Origin: Glacieibacterium arshaanense
GTDB lineage: Bacteria > Pseudomonadota > Alphaproteobacteria > Sphingomonadales > Sphingomonadaceae
Direction of reading: 5' to 3'
Assembly (NCBI RefSeq): GCF_004681125.1
Contig: NZ_SIHO01000001.1
Span: 124,001-188,000 of the forward strand
Length of the DNA stretch: 64,000 nucleotides
Below, piece after piece: positions 47,778-57,787 of this stretch (position 1 is the stretch's first letter; each line of letters begins with the position of its first letter). The translations under genes and the position numbers were made by a program. The notes under the pieces were generated by a model. That model was given only the letters and a program-made list of their open reading frames with translations, was not told where the DNA came from and did not search any database.

Positions 47778-48727
47778 TCGGGCTGTCGTTCATCTACAGC
47801 TTCGGCGGCATCGTCTTCGCCGCGATTGCGCTACTTAGCGCGCACGACCGCGCTAATCGCAAGCGCTGGGGCAATGCGGCGTTCTGGGGGCTGCTGGCAC
47901 TGAGTTTCCTCGGCGGCAACGCGCTCGGCGACCTCGGCAACGGTGTGCTGGTGCTGGTGCTGGTGGCGCTCGCCGGGTTCGGCGCAGTCGGGCGCAGCCA
48001 CCCGGCGACGACCGACGCGCCGACGCGGGTCGCGTCTGCCGCAAAGTTCGGTAACCGGCTGTTCGTGCCGGCGCTGGCGATTCCGGTGACCGCGCTGGCG
48101 GGCACCCTGTTGTTCAAGCACGTCGACATCGGCGGCTTGCCGCTGGTCGATCCCAAGCAGACGACGTTGGTATCGCTGGCGCTCGGCGTGCTCATCGCGT
48201 TGGCACTGGCGAGCGTCATGTTGCGCCCGCCGAAACTCGCGGCGTTGCAGGAAGGCCGGCGCCTGCTCGATGCCGTCGGCTGGGCGGCGGTCCTGCCGCA
48301 GATGCTCGCCGCGCTCGGCGGGGTGTTCGCGCTGGCCGGGGTCGGCGAGGTCGTCGGGCAGGGGGTCAGCGCGATTGTGCCGGACGGCAATCTGTTCGCG
48401 GCGGTCGCGGCGTATACGCTCGGCATGGCGCTGTTCACGATGGTGATGGGCAATGCGTTCGCAGCGTTTCCGGTGATGACCGCGGCGGTGGCGCTGCCGC
48501 TGCTGGTGCATGGCTATGGCGGCAACCCGGCGATCATCGCGGCAATCGGCATGCTGTCGGGGTTCTGCGGGACGCTGTGCACGCCGATGGCGGCGAACTT
48601 CAATATCGTGCCGGCGACGTTGCTCGAACTCGATGACCGCAACGGCGTCATCAAGGCGCAGGTGGCGACCGCACTGCCGCTGCTCGTCATCAACACGCTG
48701 CTGATTTACGGACTGGCATTTAGATGA
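47774..48727 (+). CDS. DUF979 membrane protein
   Basis: A 317-residue membrane protein of the DUF979 family with about nine helices. The start MIGLSFIYSFGGIVFAAIAL and the segments FGNRLFVPALAIPVTALAG, MALFTMVMGNAFAAFPVMTA and MLSGFCGTLCTPMAANFNIV (a conserved re-entrant-like loop) are family hallmarks. It is the presumed partner of DUF969 in one transporter. The stop overlaps the DUF2891 start by 4 nt, so the whole block is translationally coupled. Confidence 0.87.
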   Translation: MIGLSFIYSFGGIVFAAIALLSAHDRANRKRWGNAAFWGLLALSFLGGNALGDLGNGVLVLVLVALAGFGAVGRSHPATTDAPTRVASAAKFGNRLFVPALAIPVTALAGTLLFKHVDIGGLPLVDPKQTTLVSLALGVLIALALASVMLRPPKLAALQEGRRLLDAVGWAAVLPQMLAALGGVFALAGVGEVVGQGVSAIVPDGNLFAAVAAYTLGMALFTMVMGNAFAAFPVMTAAVALPLLVHGYGGNPAIIAAIGMLSGFCGTLCTPMAANFNIVPATLLELDDRNGVIKAQVATALPLLVINTLLIYGLAFR

Positions 48728-49677
48728 GACTGACCCCTGACCTCGCGTCGCGGATAGCGAATATCGCGCTGGCGCATACGGTGCGCGAATTCCCGCACAA
48801 GCTCGACCATGTCTGGAACGGCGCCGGCGATGGCACGCGGCCGAGCGCACAGCACCCGATCTTCTATGGTAGCTTCGACTGGCACAGTTGCGTCCATGGC
48901 TATTGGCTGCTGCTGAGGCTGTTGCGGCTATTCCCCGACCTGCCCGAAGCCCCGGCCATCCGCGCCCGCGCCGACGATGTCTTCACCGCCGCAAAGGTCG
49001 CCGGCGAACTGGCCTATCTGGCGCGCCCCAACAGCGGTGGCTTCGAACGGCCCTATGGCTGGGCGTGGCTGCTGGCCTTGCACGGCGAGGCGGCGCTGCA
49101 CGATGCCGCCTGGGGTGCGGCACTCGAACCACTGGCCCGAGCCTTCGCCGCGCGCTTCACCGCGTTCCTGCCGGTGCAGACCTATGCAATCCGCAACGGC
49201 AGCCACGCCAATACCGCATTCGCGCTGGTGCTCGCACACGACTGGGCGGCGGAGCATGACGCGCCGCTCGCCGCGCTCATCAGCCGCCGCGCCCGCGACT
49301 GGTACGGCACTGACCGCGACGCGCAGGGGTGGGAACCCGGCGGCGACGATTTCCTGTCGCCGGTGCTGACCGAGGCGCTGTTGATGCAGCGCGTGCTGCC
49401 GGCCGCCGACTTCGCCGTCTGGTACTCGGCGTTCCTGCCCCGTCTCGCGCAGCACCAGCCACCAGCCTTGTTCACCCCCGCCACCGTCAGCGACCGCAGC
49501 GACGGCAAGATCGCCCACCTCGACGGGCTCAATCTCAGCCGGGCGTGGGCGTGGAAGGCACTGGGGCACGGCGATCTGGCGCAAATCCACCTCGACGCGG
49601 GGCTGCCGCATATCGCCGGCGACTATGCCGGCGAGCATTGGCTGGCGACCTATGCAATGCTGGCTTTGGAGGGTTGA
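48724..49677 (+). CDS. DUF2891 family protein
   Basis: A 317-residue soluble protein of the DUF2891 family. It is mostly helical, with an alpha/alpha-barrel look, and has the conserved motifs EFPHKLDHVW, FYGSFDWHSCVHGYW, RPYGWAWLLAL, GSHANTAFAL and WEPGGDDFLSP. The invariant His, Trp and Asp residues suggest an enzyme acting on a small molecule, but no activity is known. It is the last gene of the oxoprolinase block and ends 3 nt before a family A repeat. Confidence 0.82.
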   Translation: MRLTPDLASRIANIALAHTVREFPHKLDHVWNGAGDGTRPSAQHPIFYGSFDWHSCVHGYWLLLRLLRLFPDLPEAPAIRARADDVFTAAKVAGELAYLARPNSGGFERPYGWAWLLALHGEAALHDAAWGAALEPLARAFAARFTAFLPVQTYAIRNGSHANTAFALVLAHDWAAEHDAPLAALISRRARDWYGTDRDAQGWEPGGDDFLSPVLTEALLMQRVLPAADFAVWYSAFLPRLAQHQPPALFTPATVSDRSDGKIAHLDGLNLSRAWAWKALGHGDLAQIHLDAGLPHIAGDYAGEHWLATYAMLALEG

Positions 49678-49680
49678 AGG

Positions 49681-49806
49681 GCCTCCGGCGGGCAGGGGCT
49701 TGCCCCTGCACCCATATATTCGCGGCACGCTGCAATAGCCGACGCCGACTCTTGGTACGCGGGCTGAATCAATGGGTGCAGGGGCAAGCCCCTGCCCGCC
49801 GGAGGC
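49681..49806. repeat. Family A inverted-repeat element (copy A4)
   Basis: Arms at 49681-49713 and 49774-49806 are identical to those of A1 and A3 and flank a 60-nt loop. The loop resembles the reverse complement of the A3 loop (starts ATATATT), so the element is inverted relative to A1 and A3. It fills the gap between DUF2891 and the convergent esterase. Confidence 0.9.
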
Positions 49807-49813
49807 CCTTCGC

Positions 49814-50662
49814 TCAGACTGCCGGGCGCTTCAACCGCGCCGCATGCCAGTCCAGATGGTCATCGATGAAGCTCGAAATGAACCAGTAGCTATGGTCATA
49901 GCCGGCGTGGCGGCGCAGCGTCAGCGCGATACCGGCCTTGGCGCAGGCTGCTTCGAGCAGTTCGGGCTTGAGCTGTTCGGCGAGGAAATTGTCCGCGAGC
50001 CCTTGGTCGACGAGCACGTCGGGCAGCCGTGCGCCGTCAGCGATCAGCGCACAGGCGTCCACGCCACGCCACGCCGCGCGGTCGGCGCCGAGATAGGCGG
50101 TCAGCGCCTTTTCGCCCCACGGGCATTGCATCGGCGCGACGATCGGCGCGAACGCCGAAACGCTGCGGTAGCGGCCGGGGTGGGTGAGCGCCAGCGTCAG
50201 CGCGCCGTGGCCGCCCATCGAGTGGCCGGTGATGCCTTGCGCGTGCATGTCGGCGGGGAAGTGTGCGCCGATGAGGCGGGGCAATTCGTCGGCGATATAG
50301 CTGCCCATGCGGAAATTAGCCGCCCATGGCGCCTGCGTCGCGTCGAGGTAGAAGCCCGCACCTTGGCCGAGGTCATACGCCGCGTCATCGGCAACGCCGT
50401 CACCGCGTGGGGACGTGTCGGGCATCACCAGCATCAGACCGAGCTCGGCGGCACGGCGCTGGGCGCCGGCCTTGGTGCTGAAATTCTCTTCGGTGCAGGT
50501 CAGCCCGGCGAGGCACCACAGCACCGGCACCGGTCGCGTTGCGGCTTGTGGCGGGGTGAACACGGCAAAGCGCATCGGCGTACCGGTGCTCGAAGATTCA
50601 TGGCGATAAAAGCCCTGCGTGCCGCCGAAGCAATGCGCGGTCGAAAGCGTCTCGTACGGCAT
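49814..50662 (-). CDS. fghA: S-formylglutathione hydrolase
   Basis: A 282-residue esterase-D-type serine hydrolase that releases formate from S-formylglutathione in formaldehyde detoxification. The family start region PVLWCLAGLTCTEENFSTKA, the nucleophile elbow GHSMGGHGALTLAL, the acid in VDQGLADNFL and the base in AGYDHSYWFISSF are all present. It forms an operon with DUF4239 and the glutathione-dependent dehydrogenase upstream on the same strand (gap of 9 nt). Confidence 0.94.
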   Translation of the reverse strand: MPYETLSTAHCFGGTQGFYRHESSSTGTPMRFAVFTPPQAATRPVPVLWCLAGLTCTEENFSTKAGAQRRAAELGLMLVMPDTSPRGDGVADDAAYDLGQGAGFYLDATQAPWAANFRMGSYIADELPRLIGAHFPADMHAQGITGHSMGGHGALTLALTHPGRYRSVSAFAPIVAPMQCPWGEKALTAYLGADRAAWRGVDACALIADGARLPDVLVDQGLADNFLAEQLKPELLEAACAKAGIALTLRRHAGYDHSYWFISSFIDDHLDWHAARLKRPAV

Positions 50663-50671
50663 GGCGTGTTC

Positions 50672-51484
50672 CTAGAATTTTGTGCCGGCGGCCTTGGCGT
50701 CGGGCGCCATCATCGACTGATAGACTTCCTCGAAGGCATCGGAGCTGACGCTGATATCGCCGCGGAACGGATAGTCCATCGCCGCGATCAGGAAGATGAC
50801 GACGCCGATGAACGCTGCCAGCAGACCGACCAGCACGACATGGACATGGCGCGACATGCGCAGCATCCACACCAGCCCGATATTGATCGCCGCGCCGAAC
50901 AATACCACCGCCCATAACAGCCCCTGGATGCCGGTGTTGACCGACGCCAACCGCAGCCGGCGCAGCTCTAGCAGGTTGTTGGCTTGGCGCAGCGCCTCCT
51001 GATGGATGACCGTTTCGCCGGCGTCGGCGGGCTTGAACGTCTGGATGCGCTTGAAGAAGGTGTCGAGCTCGACGGTGGTGCGTTGCTGCGTGATGCCCTC
51101 GCGCTGCATCGGCCAGGCGTTGTCGATGATATCGCGCGTATAGACGCGCAATATGCCCTTCAACTCGCCGCCGAGTGGCGCGGGATAGCCGCCGACATCG
51201 CGGTAAAGCGCCCCGACGCTCGCCGCCTCGCGGTCGACGATCGTCATCATGTCCGACAAATTCTGGCTGGCGTCGACCGCCATCAGGCCGAGCAGGATGC
51301 CGTAGAGCATCGCAAAGCTCGACATGGCGAAACCGACCATGTCGTTGGCGCGCGAATCGCGGTGCAACCAGTCGAGCGCGGTCAACCGGAACAACAACAA
51401 CCCGCCAACGCCGAACGCGGTGAACGCGAACATGAACACCAGCGCCATCAGCCAGTCGGGATAGTCGTAGATCCAGAAGAACAT
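50672..51484 (-). CDS. DUF4239 membrane protein
   Basis: A 270-residue protein with two N-terminal helices (WLMALVFMFAFTAFGVGGLL and GFAMSSFAMLYGILLGLMAV), a cytoplasmic helical middle and two C-terminal helices (GLLWAVVLFGAAINIGLVWM and VLVGLLAAFIGVVIFLIAAM). This is the DUF4239 layout, which is related in topology to bestrophin-type channels; no function is established. It lies between two formaldehyde-oxidation genes with gaps of 11 and 9 nt and must be cotranscribed with them. Confidence 0.78.
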   Translation of the reverse strand: MFFWIYDYPDWLMALVFMFAFTAFGVGGLLLFRLTALDWLHRDSRANDMVGFAMSSFAMLYGILLGLMAVDASQNLSDMMTIVDREAASVGALYRDVGGYPAPLGGELKGILRVYTRDIIDNAWPMQREGITQQRTTVELDTFFKRIQTFKPADAGETVIHQEALRQANNLLELRRLRLASVNTGIQGLLWAVVLFGAAINIGLVWMLRMSRHVHVVLVGLLAAFIGVVIFLIAAMDYPFRGDISVSSDAFEEVYQSMMAPDAKAAGTKF

Positions 51485-51495
51485 GCCGCGCCCCC

Positions 51496-52641
<1,146 letters not shown>

Positions 52642-52715
52642 CTACCGACTGTCGGCAGCAACTTCAAATTGCCAGATTCAGGTGTGCGTCCGTTTCAGAG
52701 CCGCGCCGCGCGCGC

Positions 52716-53573
52716 TTACACGACCAGCATCCGGCGCCGCCGCAGGCGCAGGCCGACGCCGGCAAAGCCGGTAATCAGCAGCGCCCAGCTCGCCGGTTCG
52801 GGCACCGCAGCCGTCGCGGCACCGCCGCTAAAGCCGTAGCTGCCGAAATCGCCGCTGCCGCAGGTGTTGGTGACGGTGTTGGTGTCGAGTGTTACCGCCG
52901 CGGTCGACGCCAGCGCCCGTCCGCACAGGATCTGCGCGCCGGTATCAAGCGTGATGCTCGCCTGCGCGAGGATGTTGCCGGCAAAGCGCGTCGCGGTGCC
53001 CAGCGTCGCCGAACTGCCGACATTCCAGAACAGCGTCGTATTGGCATTGCCGTTCAGGACCTGCACCGATGACGCACTCGCCGTCGTCAATGTCGAGCCG
53101 ATCAGGAAGACGAACGCCGCATTCGGGTCGTTCTGTGCGTCGAGCGTCAGCAGTCCGTTGAGCTGCGCCGAACTGGCGAAGCGGTAGGTGCCGGGTGTCA
53201 GGATCGACACGCCGCCGGTCCCGAGTGTCTGGCCAGTCAGGTCGCTTGTCACCGGCATGCTAACGAGTGTTTGCATGGCGTTCGCCAGATCGGCCTGTGC
53301 CTGTGCCGCCACCGCGTCCGTCGCATGGACAGTGCCGGTCAGCGTGATGGTGCCCAGCCCGGTGATCGCCGTGCCTGGGCTGACGCCGAGGTCGCCGACG
53401 ATGGTTGTCGGGCCAGTGTTGGTGACGGTCGCTGCGCTCAGGACGGCGAACTGCTGCGTTGACCCCAGAATAGTCAGCGCTGCAGCGGGCGCCGCAATGG
53501 CACTCAGCAGTATCAGTAGAAGTGCTTGATAGAGGTGTTGCGTGACGTGAAGTTGTGACCGAAATATATACAT
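52716..53573 (-). CDS. Ice-binding-like (DUF3494) PEP-CTERM protein
   Basis: A 285-residue exported protein. A signal peptide ([20 protein letters not shown], cut near AAA-LT) leads to a DUF3494 beta-solenoid domain: [47 protein letters not shown] and [20 protein letters not shown]. These are ice-binding-like folds, which also serve as adhesins. The tail [20 protein letters not shown] plus RRRR is the exosortase sorting signal. The Met at 53573 follows GAGGAATT; the long frame upstream to 53735 lacks support. There is no sigma-54-like promoter here. Confidence 0.85.
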   Translation of the reverse strand: MYIFRSQLHVTQHLYQALLLILLSAIAAPAAALTILGSTQQFAVLSAATVTNTGPTTIVGDLGVSPGTAITGLGTITLTGTVHATDAVAAQAQADLANAMQTLVSMPVTSDLTGQTLGTGGVSILTPGTYRFASSAQLNGLLTLDAQNDPNAAFVFLIGSTLTTASASSVQVLNGNANTTLFWNVGSSATLGTATRFAGNILAQASITLDTGAQILCGRALASTAAVTLDTNTVTNTCGSGDFGSYGFSGGAATAAVPEPASWALLITGFAGVGLRLRRRRMLVV

Positions 53574-53858
53574 GACCAATTCCTCGGTTGCTGCGGTTGC
53601 AGAAAGTCGAGACCCCAATTTGGTATTTTTCGTGTCGGCAAGTACGTCCAGACGATGAGCTCCACTGCAGCACGCTGCACCTCCATGCGAGGCCCACGGA
53701 GACATAAAAGCACGTTTCGGCGGCGGTGGTTCCAAACTGTTTGAAAAATGCGACGAATCGAGTTTGGCAGTCCGACTGTCTTAATTTGACCGTAACACCT
53801 TGCTGGTAAACCATAATTCCTGGGGTTGAGCATTAGTCACAGACAGGGAGTTTAGAGT

Positions 53859-54146
53859 ATGAAGATTTTGGCACTGACAGCAGTCGCACTCCTCGCGGCC
53901 GCACCGGCGCTGGCCGTGACAACGGTTAACGCCGACAAGGAAGCTCTTCGCATTGCCGCCGAGCGTGGCGATGCCTGGCACATCAAGCACCTCGGCCCGG
54001 TGACGCCGCCGGCGGTGATCGTTGAAGCGCCGACCACGCCGGCCGGCGCTGTGCCTGAACCGGCCAGCTGGGCGATGATGGTTGCGGGCTTCGGCCTGGT
54101 CGGTGGCGCGCTGCGTCGCCGCAGCCTGGCGCACGTCGCTTCCTGA
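53859..54146 (+). CDS. Minimal PEP-CTERM protein
   Basis: A 95-residue exported protein consisting of little more than its two targeting signals. The signal peptide is MKILALTAVALLAAAPALAV. The middle of about 45 residues (NADKEALRIAAERGDAWHIK then a Pro-rich linker) is followed by PEPASWAMMVAGFGLVGGAL and RRR. The passenger segment has no recognised domain. The ribosome site is AGGGAG, 9 nt upstream. It is monocistronic and ends at a strong terminator. Confidence 0.8.
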   Translation: MKILALTAVALLAAAPALAVTTVNADKEALRIAAERGDAWHIKHLGPVTPPAVIVEAPTTPAGAVPEPASWAMMVAGFGLVGGALRRRSLAHVAS

Positions 54147-54167
54147 TCATCGGGTCAGACTGAATTG

Positions 54168-54201
54168 GGCCCGGAGGACGCACGTCCGCCGGGCCTTTTT
54201 T
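54168..54201 (+). terminator. Rho-independent terminator
   Basis: GGCCCGG-A-GGAC, loop GCAC, GTCC-G-CCGGGCC followed by TTTTTT, 21 nt after the minimal PEP-CTERM gene. It abuts the stop codon of the convergent acetyltransferase gene. Confidence 0.9.
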
Positions 54202-54796
54202 ATGCGAGCAGCAGCACGTGCGGCGCGATATCGCGCGGGTAGAGCCCGGTCACCCGCGGATCGGGGAAAGTCTCGACGGCACGCGCATAGGGCTTGAACC
54301 CCTGACGCTGGTAAAAGCGCAGTGCGCCGGGATGATCGAGATCGCAGGTGTGGACCCAGACGCGCACCGTATCGTCGCGCCAGGCACGACGCAGCGCGTG
54401 TTGCATCAGCCAGCCGCCATGGCCATGTCCGGCGAGTTCGGGGGTCAGCCCGATGAACGCCAGTTCGGTCTGGCTCGGTGCCGCGAAATCAAGCTCGATA
54501 ATGCCGATGGCGGTGCCGTCGCGGCGCGTCGCGACGTAAAGCTCGGTCGTCGGCGCATCGAGAATTGCGGCAAGTTCGGCATCTGACAGCAGCAAGCGGC
54601 TGAACCACAGCCACGGCCCGCCAATTTTACGGAACAGCGCGCGATAAGCCTCGACACTGGCCGGTGCTGTCCAGCGCTCGAGCTTGAACGGCGCGCGCAC
54701 CGGCTCGGTCGGTGCGGCGGGACGCGCGGTCATTTCGAGGCTGGTGACGATGGTGGCGAGCCAGCCGGCGGGCACGGGGGTCAGGGTGGATTGCAT
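54200..54796 (-). CDS. GNAT-family N-acetyltransferase
   Basis: An acetyl-CoA-dependent acetyltransferase of about 198 residues. The core motif A reads FIGLTPELAGHGHGGWLMQH, with the preceding strand IGIIELDFAAPSQTELAFIG and the later strand RVWVHTCDLDHPGALRFYQR (motif B). The substrate is unknown. I placed the start at 54796 (MQSTLTPVPAGWLATIV), where family similarity appears to begin; Met codons at 54808 and 54853 are alternatives with an Arg-rich extension. Confidence 0.8.
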   Translation of the reverse strand: MQSTLTPVPAGWLATIVTSLEMTARPAAPTEPVRAPFKLERWTAPASVEAYRALFRKIGGPWLWFSRLLLSDAELAAILDAPTTELYVATRRDGTAIGIIELDFAAPSQTELAFIGLTPELAGHGHGGWLMQHALRRAWRDDTVRVWVHTCDLDHPGALRFYQRQGFKPYARAVETFPDPRVTGLYPRDIAPHVLLLA

Positions 54797-54940
54797 GCTG
54801 CCAGCCATAGTCAAAGCGCCGGTCTTGCGGAAGCCGCGACGCATTGCCGCCAATTCGGTCGCAATTTGGGTGGCGGGCGCGATTGACGGCCATCGGCGCG
54901 ATTCCTAGCATCGTGGCAGGGGCATTTCGGGGGAAATTCA

Positions 54941-55768
54941 ATGACTTTTTCGGTGGGATCGGTTTGGCGCGCGACGCACGCCGTGGTGCGGCGCGACTGG
55001 CAAATCTATGCGGTGGTGCTCGCCGCATTTTCGGTGCTGCCGGCGCTGGTGCTGCGGATGACCGTGCAGATGCCATCGCTCGACCATCCCGAAGTCCGGC
55101 TCGGCGTCGCCGGCTGGTCGTTCCTCATCGTGAACTATGTTTTGGCGCTGATCGGCACGTTAACTGTCGCGGCGCTGGCGGGCGCGACGGCAGAACTGCG
55201 GGGGCAAAGCGTCGGCACTGTTCTGGCGGGCACAGTTAAGCCGATGATGAAGTTGCTTGCGGCGAGCTTGCTGGCGTTATTGATCATGACGGTTGCGTTC
55301 ACAGCCATCGGTTTCGCGTTGGGGCTCTTGGCCGGCATAGTTGGCATCCTGTCAGGCGTGAAGCTGCCAGACACGCAAAGCGCAGGATGGGTGCTGTTTC
55401 TCATTTTGATTTTTACCGCCTTTATCGGCGTGGAACTCTATGTCGTGCTGCGCCTGAGTGCGTTGCCGGGCATCGCGCTTTTCGAACGCATCGGGATTAA
55501 GGCCAGCCTGCGCCGGACGTGGCGGATGACGCGCGGTCACATGCTGACGCTGCTCGCGTTGGCGTTGATCTACATTGTCGCGGCCGTACCGATCGTGGCG
55601 CTCGTCTATCTGGGCACGCAAAAGTTCGGACCGCCGACAGGCTCGCTGCCTGCATTCGTCGTTGCAGCGCTGCTATTGCTGCCCGGTCTGGTGCTCAGCA
55701 CCTATTTCAGCGCGGCGATGGGCGTCGTCTATCGCCTACTCGCCGGCGCCGAGGTCGAGGCCGCCTAG
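54941..55768 (+). CDS. Hypothetical six-helix membrane protein
   Basis: A 275-residue membrane protein with six long helices, starting [20 protein letters not shown]. Its organisation (an N-terminal amphipathic segment, paired helices and the C-terminal segment [20 protein letters not shown]) resembles the YciC-like or glycerophosphodiesterase membrane-domain group. The loop [20 protein letters not shown] is typical of that group. No function is known. The ATG follows GGGGGAAATTCA. It overlaps the convergent hemF gene by 4 nt. Confidence 0.65.
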   Translation: MTFSVGSVWRATHAVVRRDWQIYAVVLAAFSVLPALVLRMTVQMPSLDHPEVRLGVAGWSFLIVNYVLALIGTLTVAALAGATAELRGQSVGTVLAGTVKPMMKLLAASLLALLIMTVAFTAIGFALGLLAGIVGILSGVKLPDTQSAGWVLFLILIFTAFIGVELYVVLRLSALPGIALFERIGIKASLRRTWRMTRGHMLTLLALALIYIVAAVPIVALVYLGTQKFGPPTGSLPAFVVAALLLLPGLVLSTYFSAAMGVVYRLLAGAEVEAA

Positions 55769-56604
55769 TCCCATTTGGCGACGGGCGGCAGGCTCATCAG
55801 AATGGCATCGACATTGCCGCCGGTTTTCAGGCCGAACAAGGTGCCGCGGTCGTAGATCAGGTTGAATTCGGCGTAGCGGCCACGATACTGCAGCTGCGCC
55901 TCGCGGTCGGCGGCGGTGAAGCTGTCGTGGAGGTGGCGGCGGACCATTTCGGGATAGGCGCTCAGGAACGTCTCGCCGACATCGCGGGTGAAGGCGAAGT
56001 CCTTGTCCCAGTCATTCTCCAGCCAGTCGTAGAAAATGCCGCCGACGCCGCGCGCGACATTGCGGTGCGGGATGAAGAAATATTCGTCGCACCATTTTTT
56101 GAAGCGCGGGTAGTGTTCGGGGTCGTGGCGGTCGCAGGCGGCCTTGAACGCGGCGTGCCAGTCGGCGGTGTCCTTTTCAACCGGTAGCGGCGGGTTGAGG
56201 TCGGCGCCGCCGCCAAACCAGCGCTTGGTGGTGACCAGGAAGCGCGTGTTCATGTGCACTGCCGGCACCTTGGGGTTGGTCATGTGCGCGACCAGGCTGA
56301 TGCCGGTGGCGAAAAAACGCGGGTCCTCGGTGGCGCCGGGAATGGTCTTGGCAAATTCGGGCGAGAAATTGCCGTGGACGGTCGAGACGTTGACGCCGAC
56401 CTTTTCGAAAACGCGGCCCTTCATCACACCCATCGTGCCGCCGCCGCCTTCAGGGCGCTGCCACGGTGTGTAGACAAACCGGCCGGCGGGTTCGTTGCCA
56501 CCAAGTTCGTCTTCAAGGCCTTCGAACGCCGCGCAAATCCGGTCGCGCAACGACTGGAACCAGGTCTCTGCGGCTTGTTGCTGGGCATCGAGCTTTGTGG
56601 TCAT
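55765..56604 (-). CDS. hemF: Oxygen-dependent coproporphyrinogen III oxidase
   Basis: A 279-residue HemF that converts coproporphyrinogen III to protoporphyrinogen IX using O2 in haem synthesis. Family segments are [60 protein letters not shown] and [19 protein letters not shown]. It overlaps trmL by 4 nt and is the last gene of the fumarylacetoacetase-trmL-hemF operon. Aerobic metabolism fits the neighbouring bc1 operon. Confidence 0.97.
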   Translation of the reverse strand: MTTKLDAQQQAAETWFQSLRDRICAAFEGLEDELGGNEPAGRFVYTPWQRPEGGGGTMGVMKGRVFEKVGVNVSTVHGNFSPEFAKTIPGATEDPRFFATGISLVAHMTNPKVPAVHMNTRFLVTTKRWFGGGADLNPPLPVEKDTADWHAAFKAACDRHDPEHYPRFKKWCDEYFFIPHRNVARGVGGIFYDWLENDWDKDFAFTRDVGETFLSAYPEMVRRHLHDSFTAADREAQLQYRGRYAEFNLIYDRGTLFGLKTGGNVDAILMSLPPVAKWD

Positions 56605-57050
56605 GACGGAAATCCCTGAGTTTGACGAAGCGCCTCGGCCAGCACGATGCCAGCCGCGACGGCGACGTTCAATGAGCGGGTGCCGGGCACCTGGGCAATA
56701 CGTAATCGCACGGATGCGGCAGCGTGGACGAAATCGGGCGCGCCGGCGCTTTCCTGCCCGACCATGATGATGTCGCCGTCTGCAAAGTCCGCGTCCGCGT
56801 GGCGGACGTCGCCGCGCGTGGTCAGCAGCATGATGCGCCCCGGCTGCGCGGTGCGAAACGCCTCCCAGTCGCGGTGGCGCGTCAGCTGCACGATGTCGGC
56901 ATAGTCCAGCCCGGCACGGCGCAGCTGCCGGTCATCGAACGCGAAACCGCAGGGTTCGATGATGTCGACGCCGACGCCGAGACACGCCGCCAGCCGCAGC
57001 ATCGTCCCGACATTGCCGGGTTGGTCGGGCTGGAACAGCGCCAGTCGCAC
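56601..57050 (-). CDS. trmL: tRNA (cytidine(34)-2'-O)-methyltransferase TrmL
   Basis: A 149-residue SPOUT methyltransferase that methylates the wobble base of tRNA-Leu isoacceptors. The start [20 protein letters not shown] and the knot motifs [13 protein letters not shown] and [20 protein letters not shown] (SAM-binding trefoil knot) are diagnostic of the TrmL/YibK group. The length is normal for the family. It starts 3 nt after the upstream gene and is coupled to hemF. Confidence 0.93.
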   Translation of the reverse strand: MRLALFQPDQPGNVGTMLRLAACLGVGVDIIEPCGFAFDDRQLRRAGLDYADIVQLTRHRDWEAFRTAQPGRIMLLTTRGDVRHADADFADGDIIMVGQESAGAPDFVHAAASVRLRIAQVPGTRSLNVAVAAGIVLAEALRQTQGFPS

Positions 57051-57053
57051 GTT

Positions 57054-57713
57054 TCAGGCCGGCGGTGCGATGGTCAGGTCGAGCGGCGCCAGTCCGTCGA
57101 TGTGCGCGTGCAGCCGCGCGCCGACGCTCACCGGCCCGACACCGGCGGGCGTGCCGGTGAAAATCAGGTCGCCAGGCCGCAGAACCAGATAGCGCGCCAG
57201 CTCGGCGATGATTTCGGGGACCGACCAGATCATGTCGGACAGCTTCCCCGACTGGCGCACCATGCCGTCAACGCTGAGGCTGATGTTTGCGTCGGGCATC
57301 GTCGCGCCCAGCGTCAGCAGCCCGACCGGCGCGGCGCCGTCGAAGCCCTTTGCCATGTCCCACGGCCGCGCGGCGGCCTTGGCGGCAGCCTGCAAGTCGC
57401 GTCGCGTGAAGTCGATGCCGACGGCATGGCCGGCGATGCCGTCGGGTCCGATCGCGACGACGAGTTCGACTTCGTGATGGAGGTCAGATGTCATCGGCGG
57501 ATAGGCGAGGCTGCCGCCCGGCAACACCGACGACGCGTGCTTGCTGAAAAAGAACGGCGGCTCGCGCACCGGATCGCTGCCCATTTCGCGCGCGTGCTCG
57601 GCATAGTTGCGACCGACACAGAACACCCGCCCGACTGCAAAGCGCCGCGTATCGCCGACAATGCCGAGGCTGGCGGGCGGCGCGGGGGCGAACAGATAGG
57701 GCGAATCGGACAT
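57054..57713 (-). CDS. Fumarylacetoacetate hydrolase family protein
   Basis: A 219-residue FAH-fold protein. Metal-binding acidic residues are in HHEVELVVAIG and the early segment VFCVGRNYAEHAREMGSDPV is typical of FAHD1-like oxaloacetate decarboxylases and acylpyruvases. The C-terminal PGDLIFTGTPAGVGPVSVG completes the active site. The specific substrate is not known. I chose the Met at 57713 (MSDSPYLFAPAP). It heads the trmL-hemF operon and is divergent from kynU. Confidence 0.9.
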   Translation of the reverse strand: MSDSPYLFAPAPPASLGIVGDTRRFAVGRVFCVGRNYAEHAREMGSDPVREPPFFFSKHASSVLPGGSLAYPPMTSDLHHEVELVVAIGPDGIAGHAVGIDFTRRDLQAAAKAAARPWDMAKGFDGAAPVGLLTLGATMPDANISLSVDGMVRQSGKLSDMIWSVPEIIAELARYLVLRPGDLIFTGTPAGVGPVSVGARLHAHIDGLAPLDLTIAPPA

Positions 57714-57787
57714 GAGCGGCGGGCCTTTCGCTATCCGACCTAGCGCAGGCACTGCCGCCGCCGCAAATCGCTGCTATGGTCGCGGCG

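Noticed and set aside
53765-53780. Possible sigma-54 site upstream of the minimal PEP-CTERM gene
   Set aside because: TTGGCAG-N5-CTGTC has GT instead of the essential GC doublet at -12, and the distance to the start is longer than in the two good cases.
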